From Ignavibacteriae bacterium HGW-Ignavibacteriae-4 (GTDB lineage: Bacteria; Bacteroidota; Ignavibacteria; Kapaibacteriales; UBA2268): a stretch of DNA of 39,726 nucleotides. Each line of letters opens with the position of its first letter. Within the stretch, counting starts at the first letter, position 1. The stretch covers positions 1 through 39,726 of the forward strand of contig PGYR01000025.1 in NCBI GenBank assembly GCA_002839765.1, given 5' to 3'. Shown one piece after another: positions 31,567 through 39,406 of the stretch. The notes beneath the pieces were generated by a model, which worked only from the letters and a program-made list of their open reading frames with translations, ran no database searches and was not told the origin of the DNA. The position numbers and the translations under genes are program-made.

Positions 31567-33069
31567 ATGAGTAACGAAGAACTAAAAAACACTGAAAACA
31601 GCCAACCAGAGACTGAAATAACTTCAGAAGAAACATCTGCCAGTGCTGAGCAATCTGCTGAAACTGAAAACCAAACTCCTGTGGTAGAAGCTGCTGAAGA
31701 GAAAGTTGAGGCTGTTGCTGAAACTACTCCTGAGCCAGAAGTTGCTGAAGTAAAAGTTGAAGCTCCTGCTGAAACTGCTACTGAGTCAATTGCTAAAACA
31801 GAAGAGCCAAAAGCTGCGGAATCTACTGATTCTAAGCCAGAAGCTAGTAAATCTGAGGATTCAGAAACAGAAGACAAAGCACATTATAATAGTGTTGTTA
31901 GCTCTTTGGAAAAATTAATTGGTACAGAAGATACTATAAATGTTGAAGTCATTGCGAAAGCAAAAGGCGGTCTTCGTGTAGTATATGACTCTGTTCCTTT
32001 ATTTTTACCTGCATCTCATTTCTCTTTAGAAAAGAATGTAAAAGACGAAAAATTAGAAGAAGCAGTTAATACTAAATTTGACGTAAAAGTTACTGAAGTG
32101 AAACAAATAGGCGACGGTAAAATCGTTATTGTTTCTCGTAAAGAGCTAATACAAAAAGAACTTTGGGAAAAAATCAAAGTTGGTGAAGATTTGACTGGTA
32201 AAGTATCTTCTATCACTAATTTCGGTGTTTTCTTGGATTTGGGTGGAGTAGAAGGTCTGATACACGTATCAAGATTATCTCACTCTCACATCGACAATCC
32301 AAAAAATCACTTCCACAAAGGCGATGAGCTAACTGTCAAAGTTGTAGAAGTTGACCAAAAGAATGGTAAAATCACTCTAAGCAAAAAAGCTTTGGAAGAT
32401 TCTCCATGGAAAGGTGCTGAACAAAAATACAAAGCTGGTGAATCAGTTACTGGTAAAATCAAACGCCTAACAGATTTCGGGGCTTATGTTGAACTAGAGC
32501 CAGGGGTAGAGGGTTTACTAAGAGTAAGCGAACTAAGCTGGGCTAAAAGAATCAACAAGCCTTCTGATATGTTAGAAGAAAATCAAGAATTAGAACTTAA
32601 AGTAATTCAAATCTCAGAAGAAAAAGGGCAAGCTGCTCTTAGCTTAAAGCAAAACCAAGAAAATCCTTGGCCAGCATTAGCTGAGAAATATAGCAAAGGC
32701 TCTGAGGCTTCTGGTAAAGTAGAGAAAGTATTTGACAAAGGTGCTATCATCAGAATCAATGATGAAGTTGATGCATTTATGCCTATCAGCCGTATCAGTG
32801 CATTGAAAGTAAATGAAGATGATCAACCACTAAAAGTTGGTGCCGAAATAGCTGTGAAAGTTATAGACTCTGCTGCAAAAGATGAATCTTTAGTTGTTTC
32901 TCCAGTACTATCTGAAGCGCAACAAGAAAAAATGAACGATAGAAGAGAAAAACGCGAAAGAGCACCTAGAAAGCCAGTTCAGAATATACAGACTTCTGGT
33001 GGTTCTATTTCTTTCGGTGATTTACTTTCTAAAGCTGCTTTAGATAAATTGACAAAAGATTCTAAATAA
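31567..33069 (+). CDS. rpsA: S1 RNA-binding domain protein, ribosomal protein S1-like
   Basis: 500 aa. Residues 1-~105 are a disordered acidic tail rich in Glu, Ala, Pro and Thr (EETSASAEQSAE..., EAPAETATES...). Four S1 domains follow: about 118-190 (GGLRVVYDSVPLFLPASHFS), 205-275 (GKVSSITNFGVFLDLGGVEG), 290-360 (GKIKRLTDFGAYVELEPGVE) and 378-445 (GKVEKVFDKGAIIRINDEVD). The tail ends RREKRERAPRKP then SFGDLLSKAALDKL. Domains 2 and 3 carry the FG(V/A)(F/Y)V(E)L core and look RNA-competent; 1 and 4 are divergent. Bacteroidota S1 usually has six domains, so this may be a shortened S1 or an S1-like paralog. It has its own promoter candidate and terminator. Confidence 0.83.
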   Translation: MSNEELKNTENSQPETEITSEETSASAEQSAETENQTPVVEAAEEKVEAVAETTPEPEVAEVKVEAPAETATESIAKTEEPKAAESTDSKPEASKSEDSETEDKAHYNSVVSSLEKLIGTEDTINVEVIAKAKGGLRVVYDSVPLFLPASHFSLEKNVKDEKLEEAVNTKFDVKVTEVKQIGDGKIVIVSRKELIQKELWEKIKVGEDLTGKVSSITNFGVFLDLGGVEGLIHVSRLSHSHIDNPKNHFHKGDELTVKVVEVDQKNGKITLSKKALEDSPWKGAEQKYKAGESVTGKIKRLTDFGAYVELEPGVEGLLRVSELSWAKRINKPSDMLEENQELELKVIQISEEKGQAALSLKQNQENPWPALAEKYSKGSEASGKVEKVFDKGAIIRINDEVDAFMPISRISALKVNEDDQPLKVGAEIAVKVIDSAAKDESLVVSPVLSEAQQEKMNDRREKRERAPRKPVQNIQTSGGSISFGDLLSKAALDKLTKDSK

Positions 33070-33096
33070 GTTTTAAATTTAGAAATCTGAATTATT

Positions 33097-33131
33097 AATC
33101 CCTTATAAATCGGTTTTGTAAGGGATTTTTT
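33097..33131 (+). terminator. Intrinsic terminator of the S1-domain gene
   Basis: AATCCCTTA (33097-33105) and TAAGGGATT (33119-33127) with a 13-base loop, then T to 33131. Confidence 0.85.
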
Positions 33132-33202
33132 ATATTTTAATACTTCTGTGTAATAACATATTACATAAAATGACGTTAATTCAAGTAAAACAAAACCCGA
33201 AC

Positions 33203-33904
33203 ATGATAAAATCAATCTCACTTTTAATTATATTACTACAAGTTAGTCTTTTTTCTCAGAATGAAGATGTAAAAACAATTCTAAAAAAAGAAGATATTAG
33301 ATCTTCATTCGATGTTTTTACAAAGGATAGCTCGGACACAAAAATTCCTGGTATAGAAAATAGGACTACACCAGCTCAAGATAGTGCTTATGCACAAGCA
33401 TTGAGAATGAAGTTACCTATAGAACTACGATTACGCTATGACTTGATGAATATTGGTTATACGCTAATCAGTTTGGATCCAGAAGCTGAGAAAACAGGAA
33501 TGGATTACATACCTACAAATGCCTTCAAACCTGATCCTAATATGATAGTGCAAAGGCAAGAGAACCTAATGCGAGCGTTCGAAGTGCCTTATGCTCGGAC
33601 TTACAACCCCTATGGTGTTCGTCTATCATTCGCTGATATTGGTAGCTTTTTTGGTCTGACGGAAGATTATAGTGGGAATATACAATTCAAAGTAGATCAT
33701 TACACCGAAGTAGAAGTTGTTATATACTCTATTCAAGCAGTAGTAGTAGCAACTATATTCAAAGGGCATTTACCTCCGGGTAGTTACCAGCGTACTTGGA
33801 CTGGTAGAGATGAGAACGGCAGAAAGCTCTCACCGGGTGACTACATCGGCGAAGTTCGTATAAAGGGCGAGAACTCATACAGGAAACAGATAATTATTAG
33901 ATAG
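33203..33904 (+). CDS. Exported protein with C-terminal FlgD-like Ig domain
   Basis: 233 aa from the ATG at 33203, where a signal peptide begins (MIKSISLLIILLQVSLFSQ); the earlier frame start is unlikely. The middle (residues 50-150) is rich in Pro/Tyr/Asn, with no family recognised. The C-terminal ~65 residues follow the FlgD_ig pattern: an EVEVVIYSIQAVVVATIFKG strand pair, PPGSYQRTWTGRDENGRKLS, PGDYIGEVRIKG and a final RKQIIIR strand. In the FCB group such domains end many exported proteins and may serve as sorting signals. The stop overlaps the minus-strand pseudogene by 8 bp. Confidence 0.75.
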   Translation: MIKSISLLIILLQVSLFSQNEDVKTILKKEDIRSSFDVFTKDSSDTKIPGIENRTTPAQDSAYAQALRMKLPIELRLRYDLMNIGYTLISLDPEAEKTGMDYIPTNAFKPDPNMIVQRQENLMRAFEVPYARTYNPYGVRLSFADIGSFFGLTEDYSGNIQFKVDHYTEVEVVIYSIQAVVVATIFKGHLPPGSYQRTWTGRDENGRKLSPGDYIGEVRIKGENSYRKQIIIR

Positions 33905-34162
33905 AAAGCGTCAATTGGCAAATCAAATAAATATTATCTTTTATATGTTTAATCCTCTTAAAACCATTTGCATAGAATCTAAAATGCAAATAATTCTCAA
34001 AGTTATTAAACAATTCTTTGTAATTATTATCTAAACAACAATTTCCTGAAATAGCTTTTATGTCATTTTCTTTGTAATATATTATATATCTACTTCTTCT
34101 CTTACAGAACAACCGAAAGAAATAAGAAAAATGAATATGATTAGACATTTTATGAAATTCAT
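33897..34162 (-). pseudogene. Frameshifted small lipoprotein gene (remnant)
   Basis: On the minus strand a lipoprotein signal peptide MNFIKCLIIFIFLISFGC with lipobox ISFGC starts at 34162, but the frame stops at 34082-34084 after SVREEVDI. A second frame, offset by one base, is open from 34148 to 33897 and continues with protein-like sequence (KENDIKAISGNCCLDNN, HFRFYANGFKRI). Joining the two near the TATATAATATATTA tract gives one ~85-residue lipoprotein. A single slip in that tract explains the break. Alternatives are a real frameshift event in translation or chance. No family recognised. Confidence 0.5.
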
Positions 34163-34344
34163 TTTATTTTTCGTAATCATAATTAGTCCCATTTTTATTT
34201 TATCTAGAAGATATGCTGTGTGGGTGATATCCCTCTTTTACCGCTCACTTTAGTTCGCCAAATAGGGGAATATACTAACTACTGTTATAGCGTTTGTTTT
34301 GATTCCTTCTATTTACAAATTATAACATTTCTAATAATAATAAT

Positions 34345-34379
34345 AAAAAAATGGCCACCCTTTGGGCAGCCATTTTTTG
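34345..34379. terminator. Bidirectional terminator hairpin, copy 1
   Basis: The stem ATGGC/GCCAT with an inner CCC/GGG pair and a two-base internal mismatch (34351-34373) has six T on the plus side and A on the other side, so it can work both ways. It ends the minus-strand operon. It matches the hairpin at 37381-37403 at all but two positions. Confidence 0.8.
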
Positions 34380-34421
34380 TATTCGTTTAGCACATGTTTT
34401 TGTTAATTCTATTTATAAATA

Positions 34422-35108
34422 TCAATTATTTGGTTCAAAATATCTTGTGTATAGTGTAGAATTATTATCACTATAGTATTTTAGACCTACTAATTTATTA
34501 CCTCTGTCAGTATCTTCTAACCTGTACAAATAATTATCACCATCATTAAAAACTAAAACTTCTTGTATCTCAAGAATTGTATATTCATTAAAATAATCTG
34601 TTTCCCCATTCCATGATAAAATGTAACCATTGTATTTCGATGTTTTAACATTGTATTCAAATATAGACATAGGGTTATTAGGATCAACTATATTTACTGT
34701 ATCAGAGCTTGCTAGGCTTGGATCCAAGTATAATAGACCTTTTGAGTCTGAATCTAAATTGTAATACAATTCGCCAATAACTTCGAATTGTGAAGTGGAA
34801 GTATCCAAAGAGCTTCTAATCATTTTAATATTTACATCAGAGAATGAATATGTTGTGTCAGTGTCTTTTAATTCTGAAGCTTTCTTCTCAAGATAGTAAA
34901 AATTTGGTGATACTGAACAATCAACATATAGTGCAGACTTATAAATTGCTTGATTTGTATCTGTATTTAAAAACTCGAATTTAAGATAATCTAACTCTGG
35001 ATTAGACGAATTACAATCACCTAAAAACATTACACTTTCTGGATATCCAGAATAAGAAAGAATAGGGCTTAAAATTATTATCGTCATTATTAATATTATT
35101 TTTTTCAT
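34422..35108 (-). CDS. Exported protein, unknown; last gene of the Cys-rich/thioredoxin operon
   Basis: 228 aa with a signal peptide (MKKIILIMTIIILSPILSYS). The mature part is strand-rich with few motifs. It has two Cys (LGDCNSS near the start, YVDCSVS), which could form a disulfide, and long Ser/Asp/Tyr-rich segments (SKGLLYLDPSLASSDTVNI). No domain recognised and no T9SS sorting domain at its end. It starts 10 bp after the preceding gene with an AAGG site. Its place in the operon suggests export along with, and folding by, the thioredoxin-like partner, which is inference. Confidence 0.68.
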   Translation of the reverse strand: MKKIILIMTIIILSPILSYSGYPESVMFLGDCNSSNPELDYLKFEFLNTDTNQAIYKSALYVDCSVSPNFYYLEKKASELKDTDTTYSFSDVNIKMIRSSLDTSTSQFEVIGELYYNLDSDSKGLLYLDPSLASSDTVNIVDPNNPMSIFEYNVKTSKYNGYILSWNGETDYFNEYTILEIQEVLVFNDGDNYLYRLEDTDRGNKLVGLKYYSDNNSTLYTRYFEPNN

Positions 35109-35118
35109 TTTATATACC

Positions 35119-35586
35119 TTATTTCATTATATTTAGAGTAACATTGTTTACATTTCCTTCTTCATCAAATAGTCTAATTACATAAATACCGCTTTCTAGA
35201 TAATCTAAATTAATTGTTTTATCTAATAACGTATCTTTCATTATGACTTGTCCTGAAATATTAATTACTTCGTAAGATGAAAAACTATTGTCATTTATTT
35301 GCATTATATTATTTATTACAATAAAATCTATTGTATTCACATTTGCTTTTTTAGCAGTATTGCAAATCACTGATGAGTATGGCCCATCACACCAATCCCA
35401 AGAAACCTGTGTTCCATTTCCGAACTGCCATGTCTCCATATCCCAAAATCCATCTTCATCTAAATCAATTGCGTAAGCTGTGTATCCAAAACCTACACCT
35501 ATTATCTTAGATTTATAAGCAAACGAGGCATAGCTTATGGTAACAAAAGCCAGTAGCAATATTATTATTCTATTTCTTGTACTCAT
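35119..35586 (-). CDS. Short exported protein with T9SS sorting domain
   Basis: 155 aa with a signal peptide (IIILLLAFVTISYASFA). The middle part (residues ~25-75) contains IDLDEDGFWDMETW, an Asp-rich DxDxDGxxD loop like a calcium-binding dockerin/EF-hand loop, and a Cys pair in WDWCDGPYSSVIC. Residues ~85-155 form a T9SS type A sorting domain (SSYEVINISGQVIMKD, NLDYLESGIYVIRLFDEEG). So this is probably a small secreted or surface-anchored protein. Its effector part is only ~55 residues, unusually small for a T9SS cargo. A GGAGA site precedes the ATG. Confidence 0.75.
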   Translation of the reverse strand: MSTRNRIIILLLAFVTISYASFAYKSKIIGVGFGYTAYAIDLDEDGFWDMETWQFGNGTQVSWDWCDGPYSSVICNTAKKANVNTIDFIVINNIMQINDNSFSSYEVINISGQVIMKDTLLDKTINLDYLESGIYVIRLFDEEGNVNNVTLNIMK

Positions 35587-35635
35587 TCTGATTATCTCCT
35601 AATTTAATTTAAAAATATGTTAATCAATAATAACT

Positions 35636-36775
35636 TTAGTACTGTAAACTTCTTATATACTCGGGTAATTCCAACGGAGAAATCCAATTCTTATGAATTA
35701 ATACCCCATTTCTCAAAACTAACATTGAAGGTAGGTTTTGAATAAAGAATTCCTTACATAAAGGATTTGAATTAAGTCCTTTTAAAAAAATAGTTGCATC
35801 GAATTCATACTCTTCAATTGTTTTTCTAACTTTATTTTGATTAGCTTCCATAGCAAATAGATAGAAATCTACATCTTCCAATTTCTTGGATAACTCTATA
35901 CTTGTTTTTATAGAATCAACATAAAGCTTACAAGGTCCACACCAACTAGCTGTAAAATATAGAATCGAATAATTTGATTTATTCAATAAACTATCAAGTA
36001 ACTTACTTGAATAGGCGGATTCGCCTTTTAGAACATTAGAGTAACTTGATTTTTGTTTTAATGAGAACAATCCTCCTTCTGTAAAGGTATAGTTTTCAAT
36101 TTGTTTAATCAATTTATATTTTTCTACAGATTTTATCTGACTATTTATGATATCAGTATAAAGTAAATGTAATAATGCTTCGTTGAATCTATTATTTTTT
36201 GAATCATTCATAATCCAATTAATGAAATCCCCATAACCCATTTCCAATTTTGAGAAAAATATATCACTAATAAAATACAAATCTTCAACTGTAAATAGTT
36301 CCCTACTTATTTCAGAATATTTAGAAATAAATTTCAGGTAGTCTGCATCAACTAACGATGTATCATTGGCACAGTCCTTATCAAACTGACTTCGGAATTG
36401 AGACTTTATAATATCAGTTTCTGATGATTTCAATTCTTCTTTATTTACAAAATAGTAACTTCCATCTGAATTATCTTTAATTAATATCTCAGAGAGAGAC
36501 CCACTATTAAAATCTAAATATGTAGAAGTAGGTGGAAAAAAAATTGATATGTTGTTATCTATACTATTCAAATCAATTGTTAAACTATCAGTAATAAAAT
36601 ACTTCCCAATGAGCTGGTTTTGATTTTGTCCATAAACAGTTGAAATACCATTATATATATAAATTGAATCACTATATGTTGAATCAAATTTAATATTGAT
36701 CGGATTTGCAATTAAAGATACTTTAATAACTATTAAAATTAATATAATCTTAGAAAAATGTGCCGATGTGTCCAT
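35636..36775 (-). CDS. Exported thioredoxin-fold protein (TlpA/DsbD-like, CGPC)
   Basis: 379 aa. It starts with a signal peptide (KIILILIVIKVSLIA). Residues ~25-255 form an unknown N-terminal part. Residues ~268-379 form a thioredoxin domain: YFTASWCGPC with active Cys279 and Cys282, and the cis-Pro loop QNLPSMLVLRNG (Pro349). The domain resembles TlpA/ResA-type periplasmic reductases, where the N-terminal part often determines the partner. It overlaps the upstream Cys-rich gene by 26 bp, so the two are probably made together. A role in forming or resolving that protein's disulfides is inferred from context. Confidence 0.8.
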   Translation of the reverse strand: MDTSAHFSKIILILIVIKVSLIANPINIKFDSTYSDSIYIYNGISTVYGQNQNQLIGKYFITDSLTIDLNSIDNNISIFFPPTSTYLDFNSGSLSEILIKDNSDGSYYFVNKEELKSSETDIIKSQFRSQFDKDCANDTSLVDADYLKFISKYSEISRELFTVEDLYFISDIFFSKLEMGYGDFINWIMNDSKNNRFNEALLHLLYTDIINSQIKSVEKYKLIKQIENYTFTEGGLFSLKQKSSYSNVLKGESAYSSKLLDSLLNKSNYSILYFTASWCGPCKLYVDSIKTSIELSKKLEDVDFYLFAMEANQNKVRKTIEEYEFDATIFLKGLNSNPLCKEFFIQNLPSMLVLRNGVLIHKNWISPLELPEYIRSLQY

Positions 36776-37193
36776 CTAAAAGTTGTTTGTCAATTGCTGT
36801 TGATGTACACGTGCCTGAACTATTCTCATTGACACAAGGTCCGCAAGGAAGTGCACAAGTACATCCTGTCATTTTACAGTTTGTGTATTTACCATGAGTT
36901 GGGTCTGTTTCTGCCGTTGCATATCCAGATGATATAGAAATTGAGAGCTTCCAATAATAAACATTTTTTATATCACCTATTATAAAAGAAGTTGCCTCTA
37001 AGTAATAGTTACCATCGAAAGGGTCATGATAGAAATTTACTGTATTTATCGAATCCCCTGTTTCCTCTTCAAAAGCATCAATAAGAACTTGTTCACTTAT
37101 AACAAGTCCACTATCTAAATGTGCGATATTTGTTTGAGTTTGAGCGAACAAACTACAACAAGTAAAAAATATAAATACTATGTAATACTTCAT
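36750..37193 (-). CDS. Exported six-cysteine protein, first gene of the operon
   Basis: 147 aa with a signal peptide (MKYYIVFIFFTCCSLFAQ). Residues ~19-100 form a small strand-rich domain (NFYHDPFDGNYYLEATSF, YYWKLSISISSGYATAE). The C-terminal part holds six Cys at 106, 111, 113, 117, 120 and 129 (NCKMTGCTCALPCGPC then GTC), a spacing C-x4-C-x-C-x3-C-x2-C-x8-C. This suggests a disulfide-rich or metal-binding knot. No known family is recognised. The GAGG ribosome site lies in a stem-loop (37201-37234). The gene directly overlaps the CGPC thioredoxin-fold gene. Confidence 0.75.
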   Translation of the reverse strand: MKYYIVFIFFTCCSLFAQTQTNIAHLDSGLVISEQVLIDAFEEETGDSINTVNFYHDPFDGNYYLEATSFIIGDIKNVYYWKLSISISSGYATAETDPTHGKYTNCKMTGCTCALPCGPCVNENSSGTCTSTAIDKQLLDGHIGTFF

Positions 37194-37200
37194 TTAAACA

Positions 37201-37234
37201 CCTCATAAATTAATAAAAAATCGTCTTAATGAGG
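37201..37234 (-). promoter_or_regulatory. Leader hairpin hiding the ribosome site of the Cys-rich gene
   Basis: On the minus strand CCTCAT (opposite 37229-37234) pairs with ATGAGG (opposite 37201-37206). GAGG (opposite 37201-37204) is the ribosome site, 7 bases before the ATG. Additional A-T pairs (TAA with TTA) may extend the stem. The helix is AU-rich beyond the six pairs, so it may open with heat or with a bound factor. Confidence 0.5.
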
Positions 37235-37373
37235 CAAGCTACACACACAATTCCTACTAAAAGTTATTAACAATTCTTTGTTTCATCTTTGTACCACAAA
37301 CATCCTAAAACCTCTTTTTTTTAGGCTCCTGTCAACTTAACGGAGGAATGTATAATAATAAGTCATTTACCAC

Positions 37374-37403
37374 AAAAAAAATGGCCGCCCTTTGGACAGC
37401 CAT
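37374..37403 (-). terminator. Intrinsic terminator of rho, copy 2 of the repeated hairpin
   Basis: The stem at 37381-37403 (ATGGC...GCCAT) is followed on the minus strand by seven or more T (opposite 37374-37381). It differs at two positions from 34351-34373. It lies 26 bp after the rho stop. Confidence 0.82.
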
Positions 37404-37428
37404 ACTTCGGTTTCTATTTTTTAAATTA

Positions 37429-38814
37429 CTAAGAATTCAGACCATTTAGGAATTGGTCGTTGTTCTCTGTGTTACGTAATCGGTCTAGTAAGAACTCAAC
37501 GGCTTGGACTGATTCCATATCATTAAGCACTTTACGAAGTACCCATATACGGCGAAGTTTGTCTTCGTCTATTAGTAATTCTTCTTTTCTAGTACCAGAT
37601 TTATTAACTTCGATAGCTGGATATACTCTTCTATTAGAGATTTTTCTATCCAATACTAGCTCCATATTACCAGTACCTTTGAACTCTTCGAAGATTACAT
37701 CATCCATCTTAGAGCCAGTTTCGATTAGCGTAGTAGCAATGATAGTAAGAGATCCACCACCCTCTATATTACGTGCAGCCCCGAAGAATCTCTTCGGTTT
37801 ATGTAGTGCATTAGCATCCACACCACCAGATAATATTTTACCTGAGTGAGGTATAACTGTGTTGTATGCACGAGCAAGACGAGTAATAGAGTCGAGTAGG
37901 ATAACCACATCTTGTCCAGCTTCAACTAATCTTTTCGATTTTTCGATTACCATTTCGGCAACTTGTACGTGTCTTTCTGGTGGCTCATCGAATGTAGAAG
38001 CGACTACTTCTGCTTTTACTGAACGCTCCATATCCGTTACTTCCTCTGGCCTCTCATCTATTAGAAGTACTATTAGTTTTACCTCTGGATGATTACGAGC
38101 AATGGCATTTGCCATTTTTTGAAGAATAACTGTCTTACCAGATTTAGGTGGTGCTACAATTAGCCCCCTTTGACCTTTACCAATTGGAGATAACATATCT
38201 ACTATTCTCATAGAATAATCAGTTGGCATTGATTCCAAGCTTAACTTTTCTTCTGGGTATAGTGGTGTTAGGTTATCGAATAATATTCTATCGCGGATTG
38301 ATTCAGGTGCAGAGAAGTTGATGGTTTCAACTTTTAGTAATGCATAGAATCTTTCAGCTTCTTTTGGTGGGCGTACCATACCGGTAACAGTGTCACCAGT
38401 TTGCATCCCAAATCTTTTTATTTGTGATGGTGAAACGTAAATGTCATCCGGAGATGGCAAGTAGTTATAACTTTGAGAACGAAGGAACCCGTAACCATCA
38501 GGCAAAACTTCTAATACTCCACCGCTGGCTAACAAACCATCGTCATTAGCAGTTTGTTCGCGTTTGGCACGTTGTTCTTCTACTATTTTTAAGATTAGGT
38601 CTTGTTTTCTGAGCCCGCTAATCCCAACAATTCCAAGGGATTTTGTAATTTCGTTTAGCTCGGAGATTTTTTTAGTTTTAAGTTCATCTATATCTATAAT
38701 AGGAACTGGTGGAGGTGCTGATGAAGGAGTTATATGGCTAGTTCTTTTATAACCATTAGTTTCCCTGCCGGAAGAGAATTTTCTCTTCGGTCTTCTATTG
38801 TCTCGTTGTTTCAT
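37429..38814 (-). CDS. rho: Transcription termination factor Rho
   Basis: 461 aa. Basic N-terminus ([17 protein letters not shown]) and a short Pro-rich linker. A Rho N-terminal domain ([18 protein letters not shown], residues ~45-75) precedes the cold-shock-like RNA-binding domain with [20 protein letters not shown] (106-125). The ATPase part has Walker [13 protein letters not shown] (217-228), Walker [17 protein letters not shown] (303-318), and the Q/R loops. All look intact, so it should be a working hexameric RNA helicase. It is divergent from ftsL (244 bp between the two starts; no clear promoter was seen). Confidence 0.97.
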   Translation of the reverse strand: MKQRDNRRPKRKFSSGRETNGYKRTSHITPSSAPPPVPIIDIDELKTKKISELNEITKSLGIVGISGLRKQDLILKIVEEQRAKREQTANDDGLLASGGVLEVLPDGYGFLRSQSYNYLPSPDDIYVSPSQIKRFGMQTGDTVTGMVRPPKEAERFYALLKVETINFSAPESIRDRILFDNLTPLYPEEKLSLESMPTDYSMRIVDMLSPIGKGQRGLIVAPPKSGKTVILQKMANAIARNHPEVKLIVLLIDERPEEVTDMERSVKAEVVASTFDEPPERHVQVAEMVIEKSKRLVEAGQDVVILLDSITRLARAYNTVIPHSGKILSGGVDANALHKPKRFFGAARNIEGGGSLTIIATTLIETGSKMDDVIFEEFKGTGNMELVLDRKISNRRVYPAIEVNKSGTRKEELLIDEDKLRRIWVLRKVLNDMESVQAVEFLLDRLRNTENNDQFLNGLNS

Positions 38815-39058
38815 AACATCTTTGTATAGAAATAATTTATAATATTCATTTGTTGAATTTTTTAATTTGAATTGAACTTCTGCGAGATTAGTAGTAAATA
38901 AGTCTATTATTTGAATAAATAGGGTACTCGGTGTGTTCGTTCAAAGGCAAGTTATAACTTTTTTTCTTATTTCAAAAATAAAAAGTATTTTTTTTGTTCT
39001 AATTGATTTGATATTTTGCAATTATAAATATGTTCTTCGGGGGGAGAAGCATAATAAA

Positions 39059-39406
39059 GTGGATAAAAACAGCATAAATATCAAAAACAGCAAGTCACAA
39101 ATAAGCCTTTTTTTTAAGAGTTGGCTCAACCTAAACCGTTGGGTTATAGTGTTATACCTAGTTATTATTGCTACGGCAGGTGTACTATATGTTGGTAACG
39201 TAAACGACACAACGGACTTGCTTCGAGAGATTCGCACATTAGAACGAAAAATAGACGACCTCGAAAATAAAAGAAAAATGACAGATAGTAGAGTAAAAAG
39301 ATTGCAATCGCCAGAAAGAATAATACAAATAGCTACAGAAAAATTGAATATGACGCTTTCGGATGAAGCGCCATTATTCATAGAGGAATATGAAGACAAA
39401 GATTAA
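39059..39406 (+). CDS. ftsL: Cell-division protein FtsL-like
   Basis: 115 aa from the GTG at 39059, chosen because it lies downstream of a GGGGGGAG purine tract; the frame is open back to 38933, but its extra 42 residues look unlike FtsL, so the start is uncertain. A short cytoplasmic part (about 25 residues) leads to one transmembrane helix (WVIVLYLVIIATAGVLYV). Then a periplasmic coiled coil follows (LREIRTLERKIDDLENKRK) ending in SPERIIQIATEKLNMTLSDE, the usual FtsL end. It acts with FtsB/FtsQ in activating septal synthesis. It overlaps the ftsI start by 17 bp. Confidence 0.82.
   Translation: MDKNSINIKNSKSQISLFFKSWLNLNRWVIVLYLVIIATAGVLYVGNVNDTTDLLREIRTLERKIDDLENKRKMTDSRVKRLQSPERIIQIATEKLNMTLSDEAPLFIEEYEDKD

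Noticed and set aside
31554-31877. Ser/Ala-rich minus-strand ORF under the S1-like gene
   Set aside because: It is the complement of the Glu/Ala/Thr-rich head and has no independent signals.
33897-34148. 83-aa minus-strand ORF as an intact gene
   Set aside because: Its N-terminus is not signal-like, whereas the adjacent frame has a complete lipoprotein signal; a frameshifted gene explains both better.
37348-37449. 33-codon plus-strand ORF directly after GGAGGA
   Set aside because: The purine tract touches the ATG with no spacing, and the ORF runs through the rho terminator and the end of rho on the opposite strand.
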